A stretch of 64,000 nucleotides of DNA from assembly GCF_002806945.1 (NCBI RefSeq), contig NZ_NIHC01000001.1, positions 496,001-560,000 of the forward strand, in the 5' to 3' direction. The DNA is from Marinobacter salexigens (GTDB taxonomy: Bacteria; Pseudomonadota; Gammaproteobacteria; Pseudomonadales; Oleiphilaceae). This document shows positions 24,002-34,967 of this stretch, piece by piece (the stretch's first letter is position 1; each line of letters opens with the position of its first letter). The notes beneath the pieces were generated by a model. The model had not been told where the DNA came from and did no database searches. It saw only the letters and a program-made list of their open reading frames with translations. A program made the position numbers and the translations under genes.

Positions 24002-26199
24002 TTGAACAGACCTTTGAGTGTGTCTTTTACTTTGTCGCCTGCACCTTCACCGAGCTTTTCTTCGAGTTTTTTGCGTACTTTTTCTTCGGCCTTTCCCTTC
24101 GCCCTGTCTACTTCTTCCTGGGCCTTTTTGCGCGCGGCATTGGCTGCTATGGTTTTCAACGTATCGCGAAAGCGGGAGCCATCAAAGGAACACAAGTTGG
24201 CCGCACCGGCAGAAAAATCACCGCGACACTCAACCGGAATAATAACGTCCTCCACGTATTCAGTTACGCGGCAGGCATTGTCGCGATGAATGTCGCCCAC
24301 AATCCTGAGGCCAAGTTCGTAATCAACCAGAGTTTGCTTCAGATCTACAGAGCCTTTGCCTTCCAGTTTCATACCCGCCAGCGAGGCAACCAAATCGGTA
24401 TTGTTGAAGACGTTGCCATCGATCTCAAGCACGCCATGCATGTCGTTGAATGGCGTGGTGTCGCCCCAGTCATCCGTTGATAATTGGTCTTGGTTGGCCA
24501 GAGCAATGCCTTGGCAGGCCATGTGGGTCAGGTTCATTTTCCGGAACTCACCTTCAGCAAGGTTGAAGCTGATTTGGCCATCGGCTTTGTCTCTCAGAAC
24601 CGAGATGCGGTTGCCAGAGGTTGTGGCGTTTACTTTGAGGTTCGCGCCACCGGAAAGCATGGTGATTTCTGCCAAGTCTGCGAGCAGGGGGAGGGTCTGT
24701 ACATTGCTTACATCGGATTTGATGGTCCACTTCGGGGTGTCGGTGCGGGCATCGATAGTGGCGTTCGCGCCAAAGCTGCCTTCATAGAGCTTGCCGCTGA
24801 ACTCATCCACTTTCAGCACGCCTTTGCTGGCGGTTGTGCTGGCTTTGATTTCGTTGATGCTCAGGTTGCTTACAACCAGTTCGCCCAATCCGAAGTTGAT
24901 GTCAAAAAGCAGGCTGCGCAGGGTTTCCAGTGGTAACAGGTCGCCTTCCGGGCCGCTGGCGGCGGTCTGAGCCGGCGCATCGCTTTCTGCATCTGCACCC
25001 TCAACCGCTGGGGGCAGGTAACGGTCAGCATTCAGCTTGTCACCCTGAAGGTTGAACACAATGCCGCCGTTTTCCAGATTGTAGCTGCCTGAGCCTTTGA
25101 AGGTGGTGTCATCCAGTTTGATCTCCAGGTCAGACAACGCAGGCTTGCCGGCTGGCCCGCCGATGTTGGTAGAGAACGCGATGGCTTCAAGGACGGTTTC
25201 ATCGGTTGTCTCAACAGCAGGTTGCCCCAGGTTTTCGAGCAGGTCTTTCAGGGAAAACTCATTGATGGCCAGTTCGCCCTTGATGGCTGGCTTGGCGCCG
25301 AAGCCTTTAACGTCCAGATTGGTACTCAGGGTCAGATTTGCGAGGCTGGCGGTAAAGTCGCTCAGCGTTGCGGTTTCATTTTCCAGGTTGGCCTTGGCCG
25401 AGCCAGACATCTCTGCCGTTACGGATTTGCCCCCGAACGGCTCGCCATTCATTTTGAATTCTGCTTTCAGGCCAGACATCGCGAAATCGTTCAAAGCTTC
25501 GTTAGCAGCAAGGCGGGCTTCTATGCTTCCGTCCACTGCGAACTGCGGCTGGGCTGTTTCTACACGGAAACCGATCTCCAGCGGAAATTCAGAGCCCAGG
25601 GTAATGCTGCTGGCGTTTACTGTGAAATCCTCAAGCGTCACTTTCTGGCCAGTGCTCAGATCGCTGTAGTGCACCTGGGCATTGCTGATCTGCACGTTAT
25701 CGACATTAAAGTTAAGGGTCTCGCCGCCCTGTTCGTCGCCAGTGTCCACTGCAGTGGATTGTTCAGGTGTGCTGGCAACATCCTGCTTATCTTTTACATC
25801 GCCTTCTGCCGGCTCCGGCATGATGCGAGTCCAGTTGCCTTCCCCCTGTTCATTGATGGTCAGGTGTGCTTCGAGTCCGTCGAGTACGAAGGTGTCTACC
25901 TGCGGCGACATGGCGATGAGAGACCAGAAGTCGACCTGTGCCACCAGTTGTTTCAAGGCAACGAAACGCTCGCCATCCAGAAGGGCTTCTACTTCGTTCA
26001 ATTCAAGTCCTAGAGGAATGAAAGACCAGCCGATATCGCCTTCCAGAATGAGGTCGAGGTTGGTTTTTTCCTCAACTACTTTTTCGATTTGCGGCTTGTA
26101 GTCGTTCGGGTCGATAACGACCATGGCAATAGCGATCGCTGCTATAGATAGAACAATCACTGCAACTATGGCGATCAGCACATATCGAATGGCTTTCAT
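23998..26199 (-). CDS. AsmA family protein
   Basis: 733-residue envelope protein with an N-terminal membrane anchor (YVLIAIVAVIVLSIAAIAIAMVV, about 6-28) and the AsmA signature DPNDYKPQIEKVVEEKTNLDLILEGDIGWSF directly after. The long periplasmic body is beta-rich with repeated DG-x-L and LDVKG segments. An AsmA C-terminal region is visible around 480-640 (ANATIDARTDTPKWTIKSDVS, ISFNLAEGEFRKMNL). The last 65 residues are highly charged and helical (KKAQEEVDRAKGKAEEKVRK). AsmA proteins are implicated in outer-membrane lipid transport or assembly. It precedes and overlaps mutY. Confidence 0.9.
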   Translation of the reverse strand: MKAIRYVLIAIVAVIVLSIAAIAIAMVVIDPNDYKPQIEKVVEEKTNLDLILEGDIGWSFIPLGLELNEVEALLDGERFVALKQLVAQVDFWSLIAMSPQVDTFVLDGLEAHLTINEQGEGNWTRIMPEPAEGDVKDKQDVASTPEQSTAVDTGDEQGGETLNFNVDNVQISNAQVHYSDLSTGQKVTLEDFTVNASSITLGSEFPLEIGFRVETAQPQFAVDGSIEARLAANEALNDFAMSGLKAEFKMNGEPFGGKSVTAEMSGSAKANLENETATLSDFTASLANLTLSTNLDVKGFGAKPAIKGELAINEFSLKDLLENLGQPAVETTDETVLEAIAFSTNIGGPAGKPALSDLEIKLDDTTFKGSGSYNLENGGIVFNLQGDKLNADRYLPPAVEGADAESDAPAQTAASGPEGDLLPLETLRSLLFDINFGLGELVVSNLSINEIKASTTASKGVLKVDEFSGKLYEGSFGANATIDARTDTPKWTIKSDVSNVQTLPLLADLAEITMLSGGANLKVNATTSGNRISVLRDKADGQISFNLAEGEFRKMNLTHMACQGIALANQDQLSTDDWGDTTPFNDMHGVLEIDGNVFNNTDLVASLAGMKLEGKGSVDLKQTLVDYELGLRIVGDIHRDNACRVTEYVEDVIIPVECRGDFSAGAANLCSFDGSRFRDTLKTIAANAARKKAQEEVDRAKGKAEEKVRKKLEEKLGEGAGDKVKDTLKGLFK

Positions 26200-26391
26200 G
26201 TTTCGGGCATCCTTTCTTGTTGCGGGAGCTTTCAGGATTCAGTGCGAATCCGGTTGCGAATAATCTAAAGGATAACGCAGGGTTAACAAATTTACAGGGT
26301 GGGAGTATGACAATGCTGTAGTGTTAAGCCAAAATGCACCCTGCTTGTTTTCCGACTACATTGATATGTATTAACAAAAAAGGAGTTCGCT

Positions 26392-26853
26392 GTGGCTATT
26401 ACTGTTTCGATTGAACTGAACCGAGAGCTGGAAATTCCGGGCAGCTATGATGAGGTGTTTGACCTGCTGGCGGATGTGCCACGCTCTGCGTCTCACTTTC
26501 CGAAGGTAGACAAGCTCACAGATCTTGGCGATAACACCTACCGCTGGGAAATGGAAAAAGTAGGTATCGACAAGCACGCTATTCAGTCTGTGTACGCGAG
26601 CAAGTACGTTTCCGATAAGGACGCGGGGAAAATCACTTGGGAGCCGGTAAAAGGCGAAGGTAATGGATTGGTAAGTGGCTCTTGGGTACTGAAGGCCAAT
26701 GACGACAAGTCCACCACAGCGAAATTTCAAACCAGCGCCGAGCTGACTTTGCCACTGCCTAAACTTTTGAAATTGGCCATTAGCCCCGTTATCAAGCACG
26801 AGTTTAACGGCTTGGTGGATACCTATATGGATAATCTGAAGAAGGTTTTTTGA
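26392..26853 (+). CDS. SRPBCC (START/Bet v1-like) domain protein
   Basis: 153 residues starting with GTG behind an AGGAG box. Sequence pattern fits the SRPBCC hydrophobic-pocket fold: IELNRELEIPGSYDEVFDLLADVPRSASHFP (helix-strand), a series of beta strands, and a long C-terminal helix from about residue 118 (LLKLAISPVIKHEFNGLVDTYMDNLKKVF). A ligand cannot be inferred. It is a single gene between the AsmA-mutY cluster and the his operon. Confidence 0.8.
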   Translation: MAITVSIELNRELEIPGSYDEVFDLLADVPRSASHFPKVDKLTDLGDNTYRWEMEKVGIDKHAIQSVYASKYVSDKDAGKITWEPVKGEGNGLVSGSWVLKANDDKSTTAKFQTSAELTLPLPKLLKLAISPVIKHEFNGLVDTYMDNLKKVF

Positions 26854-26922
26854 TCTGATTTTGAATCAAACGGACTATCGTATCGATTAATCCGGTTATG
26901 GGACTCCTGAGAGCAGAAAAGG

Positions 26923-26928
26923 TATAAT
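26923..26928 (+). promoter_or_regulatory. -10 element ahead of hisB
   Basis: A perfect TATAAT lies 54 bases before the hisB ATG. No good -35 hexamer is seen at 16-18 bases, so the promoter may depend on an activator or be weak. Confidence 0.35.
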
Positions 26929-26981
26929 CCGGTAATTGAAATTTTCCGGCGTTGTGCCACTTAATTTGCTACGGAGTCTCC

Positions 26982-27575
26982 ATGGCCGAACGTAAGGCTC
27001 GGGTAGAGCGAAATACCCTTGAAACCCAGATCACTGTTGACATAAATCTGGATGGTACCGGCAAATCCAGTTTTGACACCGGGGTGCCATTTCTGGAGCA
27101 CATGATGGAGCAAATTGCCCGTCATGGAATGATGGATCTGGATATTGTTTCCAAAGGTGATTTGCACATTGATGATCACCACACCGTAGAAGATGTTGGC
27201 ATTACTCTGGGCCAGGCATTCAAGCAGGCGGTGGGAGACAAAAAAGGCATATGCCGTTATGGCCATGCCTATGTGCCCATGGACGAAGCCCTCTCCCGTG
27301 TTGCGATTGACCTGTCTGGCCGCCCTGGCCTGATTATGGAAGTTCCCTTTACCCGCGCTGTTGTGGGCGGTTTTGATGTGGACCTGTTTGAAGAGTTTTT
27401 CCGTGGGTTCATTAACCACGCTATGGTAACGGTGCATATTGATAACCTGCGTGGCAAGAACACCCATCACCAGATCGAAACAGTGTTTAAAGCATTTGGT
27501 CGTGCCCTGCGCATGGCGGTTGAAATGGATGAGCGTATGGCGGGTGTTACGCCGTCAACCAAAGGCTTGCTGTAA
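26982..27575 (+). CDS. hisB: imidazoleglycerol-phosphate dehydratase HisB
   Basis: Dehydrates imidazole-glycerol phosphate to imidazole-acetol phosphate in histidine synthesis, 197 residues. This is the monofunctional form, lacking the phosphatase domain of enteric HisB. Metal-binding motifs are clear: [29 protein letters not shown], and [31 protein letters not shown]. The ATG at 26982 has an ACGGAG box; an upstream in-frame ATG at 26952 lacks one. It is first of hisB-hisH-hisA-hisF. Confidence 0.97.
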   Translation: MAERKARVERNTLETQITVDINLDGTGKSSFDTGVPFLEHMMEQIARHGMMDLDIVSKGDLHIDDHHTVEDVGITLGQAFKQAVGDKKGICRYGHAYVPMDEALSRVAIDLSGRPGLIMEVPFTRAVVGGFDVDLFEEFFRGFINHAMVTVHIDNLRGKNTHHQIETVFKAFGRALRMAVEMDERMAGVTPSTKGLL

Positions 27576-27603
27576 ACCGCCACTAAAGGATTCCGCATAA
27601 ACC

Positions 27604-28245
27604 ATGAAAACCGTTGCCATCATCGACTACGGCATGGGTAACCTTCACTCTGCCCGCAAGGCAGTAGAGCACGTCGCCCCGAATACCAGAGTTCTGGTAA
27701 CCGACAACGCAGATCAGATTCGTGAAGCCGACCGGGTGATCCTGCCCGGTGTCGGCGCTATACGCGACTGCATGGCAGAGATTCGCCGGCTGGGTGTGGA
27801 CGAATTGGTTCGGGAGGTATCTCGGGATCGCCCATTTCTCGGTATTTGCGTTGGCATGCAGGCTCTAATGTCTCGCAGCGAAGAAAATGGCGGTGTTGAT
27901 TGCATAGGTCTGTTTCCTTCCCAAGTGCGGTATTTTGGTGACAACCTGGTAGTAAACGGCGAGCGCCTGAAAGTGCCTCATATGGGGTGGAACGAGGTTT
28001 ATCACTCGGTGAAGCACCCACTGTGGCAGGGCATTCCCGATGGAGAGCGCTTCTATTTTGTGCACAGTTACTACGCTGAGGCAGAAGGTAATTCAGACAT
28101 TGCCGGGCGCACCCATTACGGTGTTGATCTGGCAGCGGCAGTAGCCCGCAACAATATTTTTGCAGTGCAGTTTCACCCTGAGAAAAGTGCCGGGGCAGGG
28201 CTGCAACTTCTCAAGAACTTTACTGACTGGAACGGAACATGCTGA
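27604..28245 (+). CDS. hisH: imidazole glycerol phosphate synthase glutaminase subunit HisH
   Basis: 213-residue class I glutamine amidotransferase that feeds ammonia to HisF. The catalytic triad is intact: Cys82 in [11 protein letters not shown], His191 and Glu193 in QFHPEKS. The N-terminal [17 protein letters not shown] and [11 protein letters not shown] segments are typical. It overlaps hisA by 7 bases, so the operon is tightly coupled. Confidence 0.97.
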   Translation: MKTVAIIDYGMGNLHSARKAVEHVAPNTRVLVTDNADQIREADRVILPGVGAIRDCMAEIRRLGVDELVREVSRDRPFLGICVGMQALMSRSEENGGVDCIGLFPSQVRYFGDNLVVNGERLKVPHMGWNEVYHSVKHPLWQGIPDGERFYFVHSYYAEAEGNSDIAGRTHYGVDLAAAVARNNIFAVQFHPEKSAGAGLQLLKNFTDWNGTC

Positions 28246-28976
28246 TTATTCCCGCCATTGATCTGAAAGACGGCCGATGCGTTCGCTTGCGCCAGGGCCG
28301 TATGGAAGATTCCACCGTATTTGGTGGTGACCCGGTTGATATGGCCACCCGTTGGGTGGACGCCGGAGCCCGCCGTTTGCACCTTGTTGATCTGAACGGC
28401 GCCTTTGCGGGCGAACCGGTTAACGGCGAAATCGTTAAGGCCATAGCGCGCAAGTACCCGGATTTGCCAATTCAGATTGGCGGCGGCATTCGCTCAGCAG
28501 AAACCATTGAGGCCTACCTGAAAGCCGGTGTGCAGTGGGTGATTATTGGTACCAAGGCCGTCAAAGAGCCTGAGTTTGTGACGGAAATGTGCAAGCGCTT
28601 CCCGGGCCACATTATTGTTGGCCTGGATGCTAAAGACGGTCGCGTTGCTACTGATGGCTGGGCTGAAGTCTCCGAGGTTATGGCCGTTGATCTGGCCAAG
28701 CGGTTTGCCAACGATGGCGTTGAATCCATCGTTTACACCGACATCAACCGTGACGGCATGATGCAGGGCGTTAACGTGGAAGCCACGGCTGCTCTGGCAG
28801 AGGAAGGCGGCATTCCGGTAATTGCTTCCGGCGGTGTAACCAATATGGATGATCTCAAGCGTTTGGCGCCCGTTGCTCACAAGGGCATCATCGGAGCCAT
28901 TACTGGTCGCGCCATTTACGAAGGCACGCTGGACGTTGCTGAAGCCCAGGCTTACTGCGACTCCCTGAAAGGCTGA
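28239..28976 (+). CDS. hisA: phosphoribosylformimino-5-aminoimidazole carboxamide ribotide isomerase HisA
   Basis: 245-residue TIM-barrel isomerase of histidine synthesis. The catalytic aspartates are at D8 ([15 protein letters not shown]) and in [15 protein letters not shown]. Phosphate-binding loops GGGIRS and [11 protein letters not shown] and the closing [11 protein letters not shown] are in place. Begins inside hisH; 14 bases separate it from hisF. Confidence 0.97.
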   Translation: MLIIPAIDLKDGRCVRLRQGRMEDSTVFGGDPVDMATRWVDAGARRLHLVDLNGAFAGEPVNGEIVKAIARKYPDLPIQIGGGIRSAETIEAYLKAGVQWVIIGTKAVKEPEFVTEMCKRFPGHIIVGLDAKDGRVATDGWAEVSEVMAVDLAKRFANDGVESIVYTDINRDGMMQGVNVEATAALAEEGGIPVIASGGVTNMDDLKRLAPVAHKGIIGAITGRAIYEGTLDVAEAQAYCDSLKG

Positions 28977-28990
28977 ACAAGGCAGATATT

Positions 28991-29764
28991 ATGACACTGG
29001 CAAAACGCATTATTCCTTGCCTGGATGTGGATAAAGGGCGCGTTGTAAAAGGCGTGAACTTTGTGGATATCCGGGATGCCGGCGACCCGGTAGAAGTGGC
29101 TCGCCGTTATAACGAACAGGGCGCCGACGAGATCACCTTTCTGGATATCACAGCTAGCAGTGAGAGCCGTGATACAACCTATGAAATGGTTGAGCGCATG
29201 GCAGCAGAAGTCTTCATTCCGCTGACTGTAGGGGGCGGTGTTCGAGCTGTTGAAGACATCCGCAAACTGCTCAACGCGGGCGCAGACAAGGTTGCCATCA
29301 ACACAGCTGCCGTATTTAACCCTGAGCTGGTAAAAGAAGCTGCAGAGCGGTTTGGTAGCCAGTGCATTGTGGTTGCGATTGATGCCAAGCAGGTAAGCGC
29401 TGAAGGTGAAGAGCCGCGCTGGGAGATATTCACCCATGGTGGGCGCAAGCCGACAGGGCTGGATGCGGTGGAGTGGGCTCGCAAAATGGTAGAAATGGGT
29501 GCCGGTGAATTGTTGCTTACGAGCATGGATCGGGATGGCACCAAAATCGGTTTTGATCTGGGCCTGACCCGCGCAGTCAGTGATGCGGTAAGCGTTCCTG
29601 TGATCGCTTCAGGCGGTGTGGGCGAGCTTCAGCATTTAGCAGATGGCGTCACCAAAGGTGGCGCGGATGCTGTGCTGGCGGCTTCTATATTCCACTTTGG
29701 TGAGCACACGATTCCCGAAGCAAAAGCCTTTATGAAGGCCCAGGGTATCGAAGTCCGGGATTAG
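28991..29764 (+). CDS. hisF: imidazole glycerol phosphate synthase cyclase subunit HisF
   Basis: 257-residue TIM-barrel cyclase that partners HisH to make imidazole-glycerol phosphate and AICAR. D11 lies in [16 protein letters not shown] and the second catalytic Asp in [16 protein letters not shown]. Phosphate loops [10 protein letters not shown] and [11 protein letters not shown] are present. The stop overlaps the convergent yibQ-like gene by 4 bases. No hisIE follows, so the last steps are encoded elsewhere. Confidence 0.97.
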   Translation: MTLAKRIIPCLDVDKGRVVKGVNFVDIRDAGDPVEVARRYNEQGADEITFLDITASSESRDTTYEMVERMAAEVFIPLTVGGGVRAVEDIRKLLNAGADKVAINTAAVFNPELVKEAAERFGSQCIVVAIDAKQVSAEGEEPRWEIFTHGGRKPTGLDAVEWARKMVEMGAGELLLTSMDRDGTKIGFDLGLTRAVSDAVSVPVIASGGVGELQHLADGVTKGGADAVLAASIFHFGEHTIPEAKAFMKAQGIEVRD

Positions 29765-30609
29765 GGTTTTTTAGCAAAAGCAGGCCGGATGGTCTGCTTT
29801 TCACCTTCTGCGAACATTCTCTGGTTATTATTGCGAATGGCCCACAGCCCACTTACCGTTGCTATTGCAATGCCTTGTTCATCCAGCAATGGAAGGTGCT
29901 TCTCCAGATAATCAACGGTCACCTTGTGTGGATGGCCGATTCCCACTGCACTGCCGTTCTCCTTTGCTCTCTCGACCAGTTCCTTGAACTGCCTGTCTAT
30001 AAACTCTTCCGTTTGCTCGTGATCCAGAAACACATCCCGTGTCATGGTCGGGATCTGATAGGCTGCGGCAACATCGCTAGCAACGGATGAGGCTATGGTG
30101 CGGCTGTCAACAAAATAGACCGGGTATCGATACAGCTCCTTCATTACCCAATCCATAGGCTTTAGCTGCTGGGTCAGCAGGCTGCCCATGTGATTGTTCA
30201 CACCCTGTACATAGGGGATGGACTGCAGAGCGCGGCGCAGAGTGGTTGTCAGACTCTGTTCATCCATATCTGCCGTTAGACCACCTGGGCCAAGACCAAA
30301 ATTCCGGGTGTTAGCCATGGGAGCGTGCAGCATGATCTCTTTGCTTTGGTTATGAGCAAGGCGCGCAAGGGTGTCGGTGTGCCTGCGGTAGGGCAGGAAT
30401 GCCAAGGTCAGTGGTTGGTCCAGGTTGGCCAGGCGCTTGCCCTCATGCAAGTTGTGCCCCATGTCATCAATGATAATGGCAATGGTTGGCGGAACACCGC
30501 GAGTGGAGGGGTCGGCAGCAACTGCACTTGTTACCAGACTGGCCAACAATGCCAGCACCAGTTTAACCGCAGTTAAACTGGCCGAGGTTAGCTGAAGGGT
30601 CGCATTCAC
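29761..30609 (-). CDS. yibQ: divergent polysaccharide deacetylase family protein (YibQ-like)
   Basis: 282-residue exported protein. A signal peptide is visible (about residues 14-32, ending SAVAA), then the family core [38 protein letters not shown]. Conserved segments [29 protein letters not shown] and [14 protein letters not shown] follow. The fold is that of NodB deacetylases but the substrate is unknown. It lies at the end of the gpmI-envC-ctpA-yibQ cluster and overlaps ctpA by 4 bases, an arrangement conserved in gammaproteobacteria. Confidence 0.9.
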   Translation of the reverse strand: MNATLQLTSASLTAVKLVLALLASLVTSAVAADPSTRGVPPTIAIIIDDMGHNLHEGKRLANLDQPLTLAFLPYRRHTDTLARLAHNQSKEIMLHAPMANTRNFGLGPGGLTADMDEQSLTTTLRRALQSIPYVQGVNNHMGSLLTQQLKPMDWVMKELYRYPVYFVDSRTIASSVASDVAAAYQIPTMTRDVFLDHEQTEEFIDRQFKELVERAKENGSAVGIGHPHKVTVDYLEKHLPLLDEQGIAIATVSGLWAIRNNNQRMFAEGEKQTIRPAFAKKP

Positions 30610-32003
30610 TGTGCTGAGCCTGCTCCCTTGCGGTTCAGGATGCTCAGGCCTTTCAGCAGGTTAAGTGCTGAGCGTAGCTGATAATCCCTGTCTGCGATGG
30701 AGCCAGGCTGGTTTTCAGTGTTCGATTGCTTGTCTGTGCTTTCTGCTTTCTCATCCTGGCCAATCAGGTGGCCGCTCAGGTCTGCTTCGGTAAAGAATGG
30801 ACGGCTATCCAGCTCCTTGAGCTCTGCCGGTTTTACCTCAATGTCTGGCTTGATGCCGGTGGCCTGTATAGAGCGCCCTTCAGGCGTGTAGTATCGAGCC
30901 GTTGTCATCTTGATGGCGTGGGTTTCATCAAGTGGGATAACCGTTTGAACACTGCCCTTGCCAAAGGATTGTGTGCCCATGATGACGGCCCGTTTGTGAT
31001 CCTGTAACGCACCTGCGAGTATTTCTGACGCGGAAGCAGAGCCTCCATTGATAAGAACAACAATGGGGGTGCCGCTCATAACGTCGCCAGCTTTCGCGCT
31101 GAAGCGCAGACGAGAACTCTGAATCCTGCCTTCGGTGTATACAATCAACCCCTCATCCAGCAGGGCATCTGCTGTGGCAACTGCTGCTTGTAACACTCCA
31201 CCGGGGTTGTTGCGCAGGTCGATCACCAGCCCATCCAGGTCGCTACCATGTTCTTTTTTCAAATTGCTGAGGGCCTTAGTAAACTGCCCACCTGTTTCCG
31301 CCTGGAACTGGGTCAGGCGCACATATCCGTATCCGTTCTCAATCATGCGGCTCTTCACGCTGGTTACCTTGATAACGGCGCGCTCAACATCGATTTCTAC
31401 AGGGCCGCTCTCACCGTCGCGCATAATTGTCAGCGTAAGGACGGTGCCAGGCTTGCCGCGCATTAGTTGAACGGCCTCTTCCAGGCTCATGCCTTTTACT
31501 GGTTTCTCATCAAGCTTGATAATCAGATCGCCTGCCCGAACACCGGCCTGCTGGGCAGGAGTGTCATCAATGGGGGCAATAACCTTTATAAAGCCGTTCT
31601 CCATACCCACTTCAATACCCAGACCGCCGAACTCACCGGACGTGCTTTCTTCAAGCTCTTCATAGTCTTTTGGGGCCAGGTAGGTCGAGTGCGGGTCGAG
31701 ATCGGAAAGCATGCCCTTGATGGCGCTTTCCAGAAGCTGGCGGTCATCTACTTCTTCAACGTAGGCGGCCTTGATGCGGCTAAAAACTTCAGTGAACTTG
31801 CGCAGGTCGTCCAGAGGGAGCTGTTTTTCCGGGTTGGGCAGCGTGATTTCAATACGCTTGCCGTCCTCGGTAGCTCCCAGCGCCTGAGTGTTGCCCGCAG
31901 GGTTATCGTTGGCGAGCGCTAATCCGGGAATGGATATGAAACAGGCGGCCAGGATGGCTGAGCGCAAAGGAGAGGCTTGGAGTTTACTTCGGACCCGTTT
32001 CAT
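30606..32003 (-). CDS. ctpA: carboxyl-terminal processing peptidase (S41, CtpA type)
   Basis: 465-residue periplasmic serine protease with a signal peptide (about 1-31, ending ALA). Domain order: an N-terminal helical cap, a PDZ domain at about 125-195 (GGLGIEVGMENGFIKVIAPIDDTPAQQAGVRAGD in two parts), and an S41 catalytic core. The Ser-Lys dyad is S324 (NGGSASASEI) and K349 (TQSFGKGSVQ). The tail after 400 is acidic and low-complexity. CtpA-type proteases trim or degrade envelope proteins and peptidoglycan hydrolases, which fits the neighbouring EnvC-like gene. Confidence 0.95.
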   Translation of the reverse strand: MKRVRSKLQASPLRSAILAACFISIPGLALANDNPAGNTQALGATEDGKRIEITLPNPEKQLPLDDLRKFTEVFSRIKAAYVEEVDDRQLLESAIKGMLSDLDPHSTYLAPKDYEELEESTSGEFGGLGIEVGMENGFIKVIAPIDDTPAQQAGVRAGDLIIKLDEKPVKGMSLEEAVQLMRGKPGTVLTLTIMRDGESGPVEIDVERAVIKVTSVKSRMIENGYGYVRLTQFQAETGGQFTKALSNLKKEHGSDLDGLVIDLRNNPGGVLQAAVATADALLDEGLIVYTEGRIQSSRLRFSAKAGDVMSGTPIVVLINGGSASASEILAGALQDHKRAVIMGTQSFGKGSVQTVIPLDETHAIKMTTARYYTPEGRSIQATGIKPDIEVKPAELKELDSRPFFTEADLSGHLIGQDEKAESTDKQSNTENQPGSIADRDYQLRSALNLLKGLSILNRKGAGSAQ

Positions 32004-32100
32004 TCACATATCCCGTGGTTATTCCGGTAGTTGGGCTGAACCCTATGTATCACGACAGTATGGCGGCAGCGGGCCCGTTTGTCAGCCCCGCGGCCAGTGT

Positions 32101-33264
32101 TCAGTTGGCCAGCCAGCGCCCCGGGTTGTCCGGTTTGCCATTGTGCCGAACTTCAAAATACAGTGCCGGCGTTTCTGTTCCACCGGTACGACCTGATTGT
32201 GCAATGGCTTCCCCGGCTGCAACCCAGTCGCCTGGACTGGTGAACAGGCTGCTGCTGTGGCCATAGAGTGTCATGTAGCCATCGCCATGATCAATAATTG
32301 TTATCAACCCAAAGCCCCGGAGCCAGTTGGCAAAAACAACACGGCCATAGTGAATGGCTTTGACCTCAGCTTCTTCTCCAGTCTCAATGATCAGCCCGTT
32401 TCTATGCAGCTTGCCATCTGCGTATTTATCGCCAAAACGACTGACCACCTTGCCCTGTGCCGGCCAAGGCAACTTGTTGCGAAGTGACGGGAAAGGTTGC
32501 GATTCGTTGGGAGCAGGGATGTTTGCGATGGCCTCCTGGACTTCGGAAAGCAGTTTTTCCAGCCGTTTGCGGTCAGATTCCAGCTCATCTTTTTCGCTCC
32601 GGCGGCTACGAATATCCTGGTCAAGTGCAGCCAGGGTTTGCTGGCGCTCCAGCCGGGAAGCTTTCAGTGCCTGTTGGCGTTTAACAATTCCTTCCTCGGT
32701 TTTTGCCAGCTCTGCTCGGGTGCTTTGAACCTCTGACTGTGTAATCTTGAGCGCTTCAAGATTCTTATGGAAAACTTCCAGGCGCCGGACGGTGTCGCTG
32801 CTGAGGTATTCGTAGTAGGTCATTGTCCGCGTAATGCTGTCCGGGTCTATCTCGTTAAGCAGCACTTTAATAGCGGGGGTGTCGCCTTCCATCCAGGCGG
32901 AGCGGATCTGTTTTTTCAGGCCTTCCCGTTGGCGCTCCAGAGTGTTCGCCAGGTCCCGTTCCTCGTCCCGCAGTGTTGCCAGCCGTTTCACCTGGTCCTT
33001 TACCTGCTCGCCCAGAGATCTGCGCTCACGAGTCAGCCGGCTGATGGTGCGTTCGGCCGCAGCCAGTTGTTGCTCTAGCGCGGAACGGTCCTTCTCGGCA
33101 CTGGCCAGCCATTGATCTATGCTCTCAATGCGTTCCTTGAGGGCTTCAATCTGGGCAGGTGTAACCTCTTTTCCGTACACAGCGGGCACTGCACTCAGAG
33201 AGAGTGTGAGTGCCAGTGCCAGTATTGCAGTGAGTCGCAATGGTAGAGCCTGTTTCCGGATCAA
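32101..33264 (-). CDS. envC: murein hydrolase activator EnvC-like protein
   Basis: 387-residue periplasmic protein with a signal peptide (about 1-31), long coiled-coil regions (about 35-120 and 165-245) and a C-terminal LytM/M23 domain (about 275-387). In the LytM domain the zinc ligands are degenerate (HRNGLIIET in place of H-x-G-x-D, and [14 protein letters not shown] at the end). This is typical of EnvC, which activates amidases instead of cutting murein itself. It overlaps gpmI by 4 bases. A role in daughter-cell separation is expected. Confidence 0.92.
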   Translation of the reverse strand: MIRKQALPLRLTAILALALTLSLSAVPAVYGKEVTPAQIEALKERIESIDQWLASAEKDRSALEQQLAAAERTISRLTRERRSLGEQVKDQVKRLATLRDEERDLANTLERQREGLKKQIRSAWMEGDTPAIKVLLNEIDPDSITRTMTYYEYLSSDTVRRLEVFHKNLEALKITQSEVQSTRAELAKTEEGIVKRQQALKASRLERQQTLAALDQDIRSRRSEKDELESDRKRLEKLLSEVQEAIANIPAPNESQPFPSLRNKLPWPAQGKVVSRFGDKYADGKLHRNGLIIETGEEAEVKAIHYGRVVFANWLRGFGLITIIDHGDGYMTLYGHSSSLFTSPGDWVAAGEAIAQSGRTGGTETPALYFEVRHNGKPDNPGRWLAN

Positions 33265-34811
33265 CCAATGTTGACCAGGCTGTGCCCGGTCATTTCCTCA
33301 GGCGGTTCCAATCCCATCAAAGTGAGCAGGGAAGGGGCTACATCGCTCAGGCTGCCATCGCCACTCAGGCTTACCTTTTGGCTACCGGTGTATACCAGAG
33401 GAACAGGCCCGATGGTGTGTGCAGTGTGCACCTGGCCAGACTCCGGGTCTGTCATCTGCTCGCAGTTGCCGTGGTCAGCGGTTATCAAGGCTTGGCCACC
33501 AACTTCTTCCAGAGCTTCAACTACTCGCTTTATGCACTTGTCGAGGCACTCTACCGCTTTGATGGCTGCGTCCAGCTTGCCGGTGTGGCCAACCATGTCG
33601 CCATTGGCATAGTTGCATACCACCAGGTCGTACTTACCGCTCTTGATGGCTTCGACCAGTTTGTCGGTGACTTCCGGAGCGCTCATTTCTGGTTGCAGAT
33701 CGTAGGTAGCCACTTTTGGTGAGGGCACCAGAATTCTGTCTTCGCCCGCAAAAGGCGTTTCCTGCCCGCCGTTAAAAAAGAAAGTGACGTGGGCATACTT
33801 TTCGGTTTCTGAAATTCTTAGCTGGGTTTTGCCCAGATTTGCCAGATATTCGCCCAACCCGTTGACCAGCTGCTCTGGTGGGTAGGCGCAGGAGGTTTTG
33901 ATATCTGCGGCATACTCGGTAAGCATTACAAAGTCGGCCAGTTGCGGGTGCTTCTTGCGCTCAAAGCCTTCGAAATCTGTTTCTACAAAGGTGCGGGTCA
34001 TTTCTCTGGCGCGGTCGGCGCGGAAATTCATGAACAGAACCGCATCGCCATCGTTAATGGTGGCAGAGGGCTCGCCAGCGTTCTGAATAAGTGTCGGTGT
34101 TACGAATTCATCGTTCTCGCCTCGTTCATATGCCAGTTCCAGACCCGATACAGGGTCTGTGGCTACGAATTCTGATTCGCCCAGGGTCATCAGGTTGTAG
34201 GCAGCTTCAACCCTGTCCCAGCGATTGTCTCTGTCCATGGCGTAATAGCGACCGACAATGGATGCCACACGGCCAACACCCAGACTTTTAAGTTTTGCGG
34301 CGGTTTTCTCAAGAGAAGGGCGGGCGCTGCGAGGTGGCATGTCTCGGCCATCAAGGAACGCATGCACGTAAACCTTTGTGGCGCCCCGCGCTGCCGCAAG
34401 CTCTGCCGCTGCGAGTATGTGGTCTTCATGACAGTGAACACCGCCGGGTGAAAGCAGGCCCATAAGGTGAACTGCGCCACCATTGCTTATGGCCTTGTCG
34501 ATTGCGGAGCAAAGAGCCTTGTTTTCGTTAAAGGTGCCTTCCTCTATATCTTTGTCGATGCGCGTGAGGCTCTGATAAACAATTCGGCCCGCACCAAGGT
34601 TCATGTGCCCGACTTCGGAATTGCCCATCTGGCCTTGGGGCAAGCCTACAAACATACCGGAAGTATTGATGAGAGTTTTGGGCCTGGACTCCCAGAGATT
34701 CGTCCAGAAAGGCGTACTGGCGTTGCTGATGGCGTTGTCTTCGGCGGGTTTACGATGGCCCCAGCCGTCTAGAATTATCAGTGCTGTCGGCTTGCGCAAT
34801 GCTGTCATCAT
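33261..34811 (-). CDS. gpmI: 2,3-bisphosphoglycerate-independent phosphoglycerate mutase
   Basis: 516-residue manganese-dependent glycolytic enzyme interconverting 3- and 2-phosphoglycerate. The alkaline-phosphatase-like metal site begins [10 protein letters not shown], the phosphorylated serine is S65 in [17 protein letters not shown], and later motifs are VHCHEDHI (near 130), [14 protein letters not shown] and the C-terminal [12 protein letters not shown] with [11 protein letters not shown]. Normal length. First of the leftward cluster with envC, ctpA and yibQ. Confidence 0.97.
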   Translation of the reverse strand: MMTALRKPTALIILDGWGHRKPAEDNAISNASTPFWTNLWESRPKTLINTSGMFVGLPQGQMGNSEVGHMNLGAGRIVYQSLTRIDKDIEEGTFNENKALCSAIDKAISNGGAVHLMGLLSPGGVHCHEDHILAAAELAAARGATKVYVHAFLDGRDMPPRSARPSLEKTAAKLKSLGVGRVASIVGRYYAMDRDNRWDRVEAAYNLMTLGESEFVATDPVSGLELAYERGENDEFVTPTLIQNAGEPSATINDGDAVLFMNFRADRAREMTRTFVETDFEGFERKKHPQLADFVMLTEYAADIKTSCAYPPEQLVNGLGEYLANLGKTQLRISETEKYAHVTFFFNGGQETPFAGEDRILVPSPKVATYDLQPEMSAPEVTDKLVEAIKSGKYDLVVCNYANGDMVGHTGKLDAAIKAVECLDKCIKRVVEALEEVGGQALITADHGNCEQMTDPESGQVHTAHTIGPVPLVYTGSQKVSLSGDGSLSDVAPSLLTLMGLEPPEEMTGHSLVNIG

Positions 34812-34967
34812 TCAGTCCGGAGGTAGAGTTGCAGTAAGTTTATAGGGATAGGAGTGAAGCTTATCCATTTTCTCACTTTGAGGCCACAGTCGTCACCTTC
34901 ATGGTTACCTTCTGTCCGGCGAGCAGGCTGTGTATAATCCGGCCAAACTTATTTTCAGGGTAGCCTC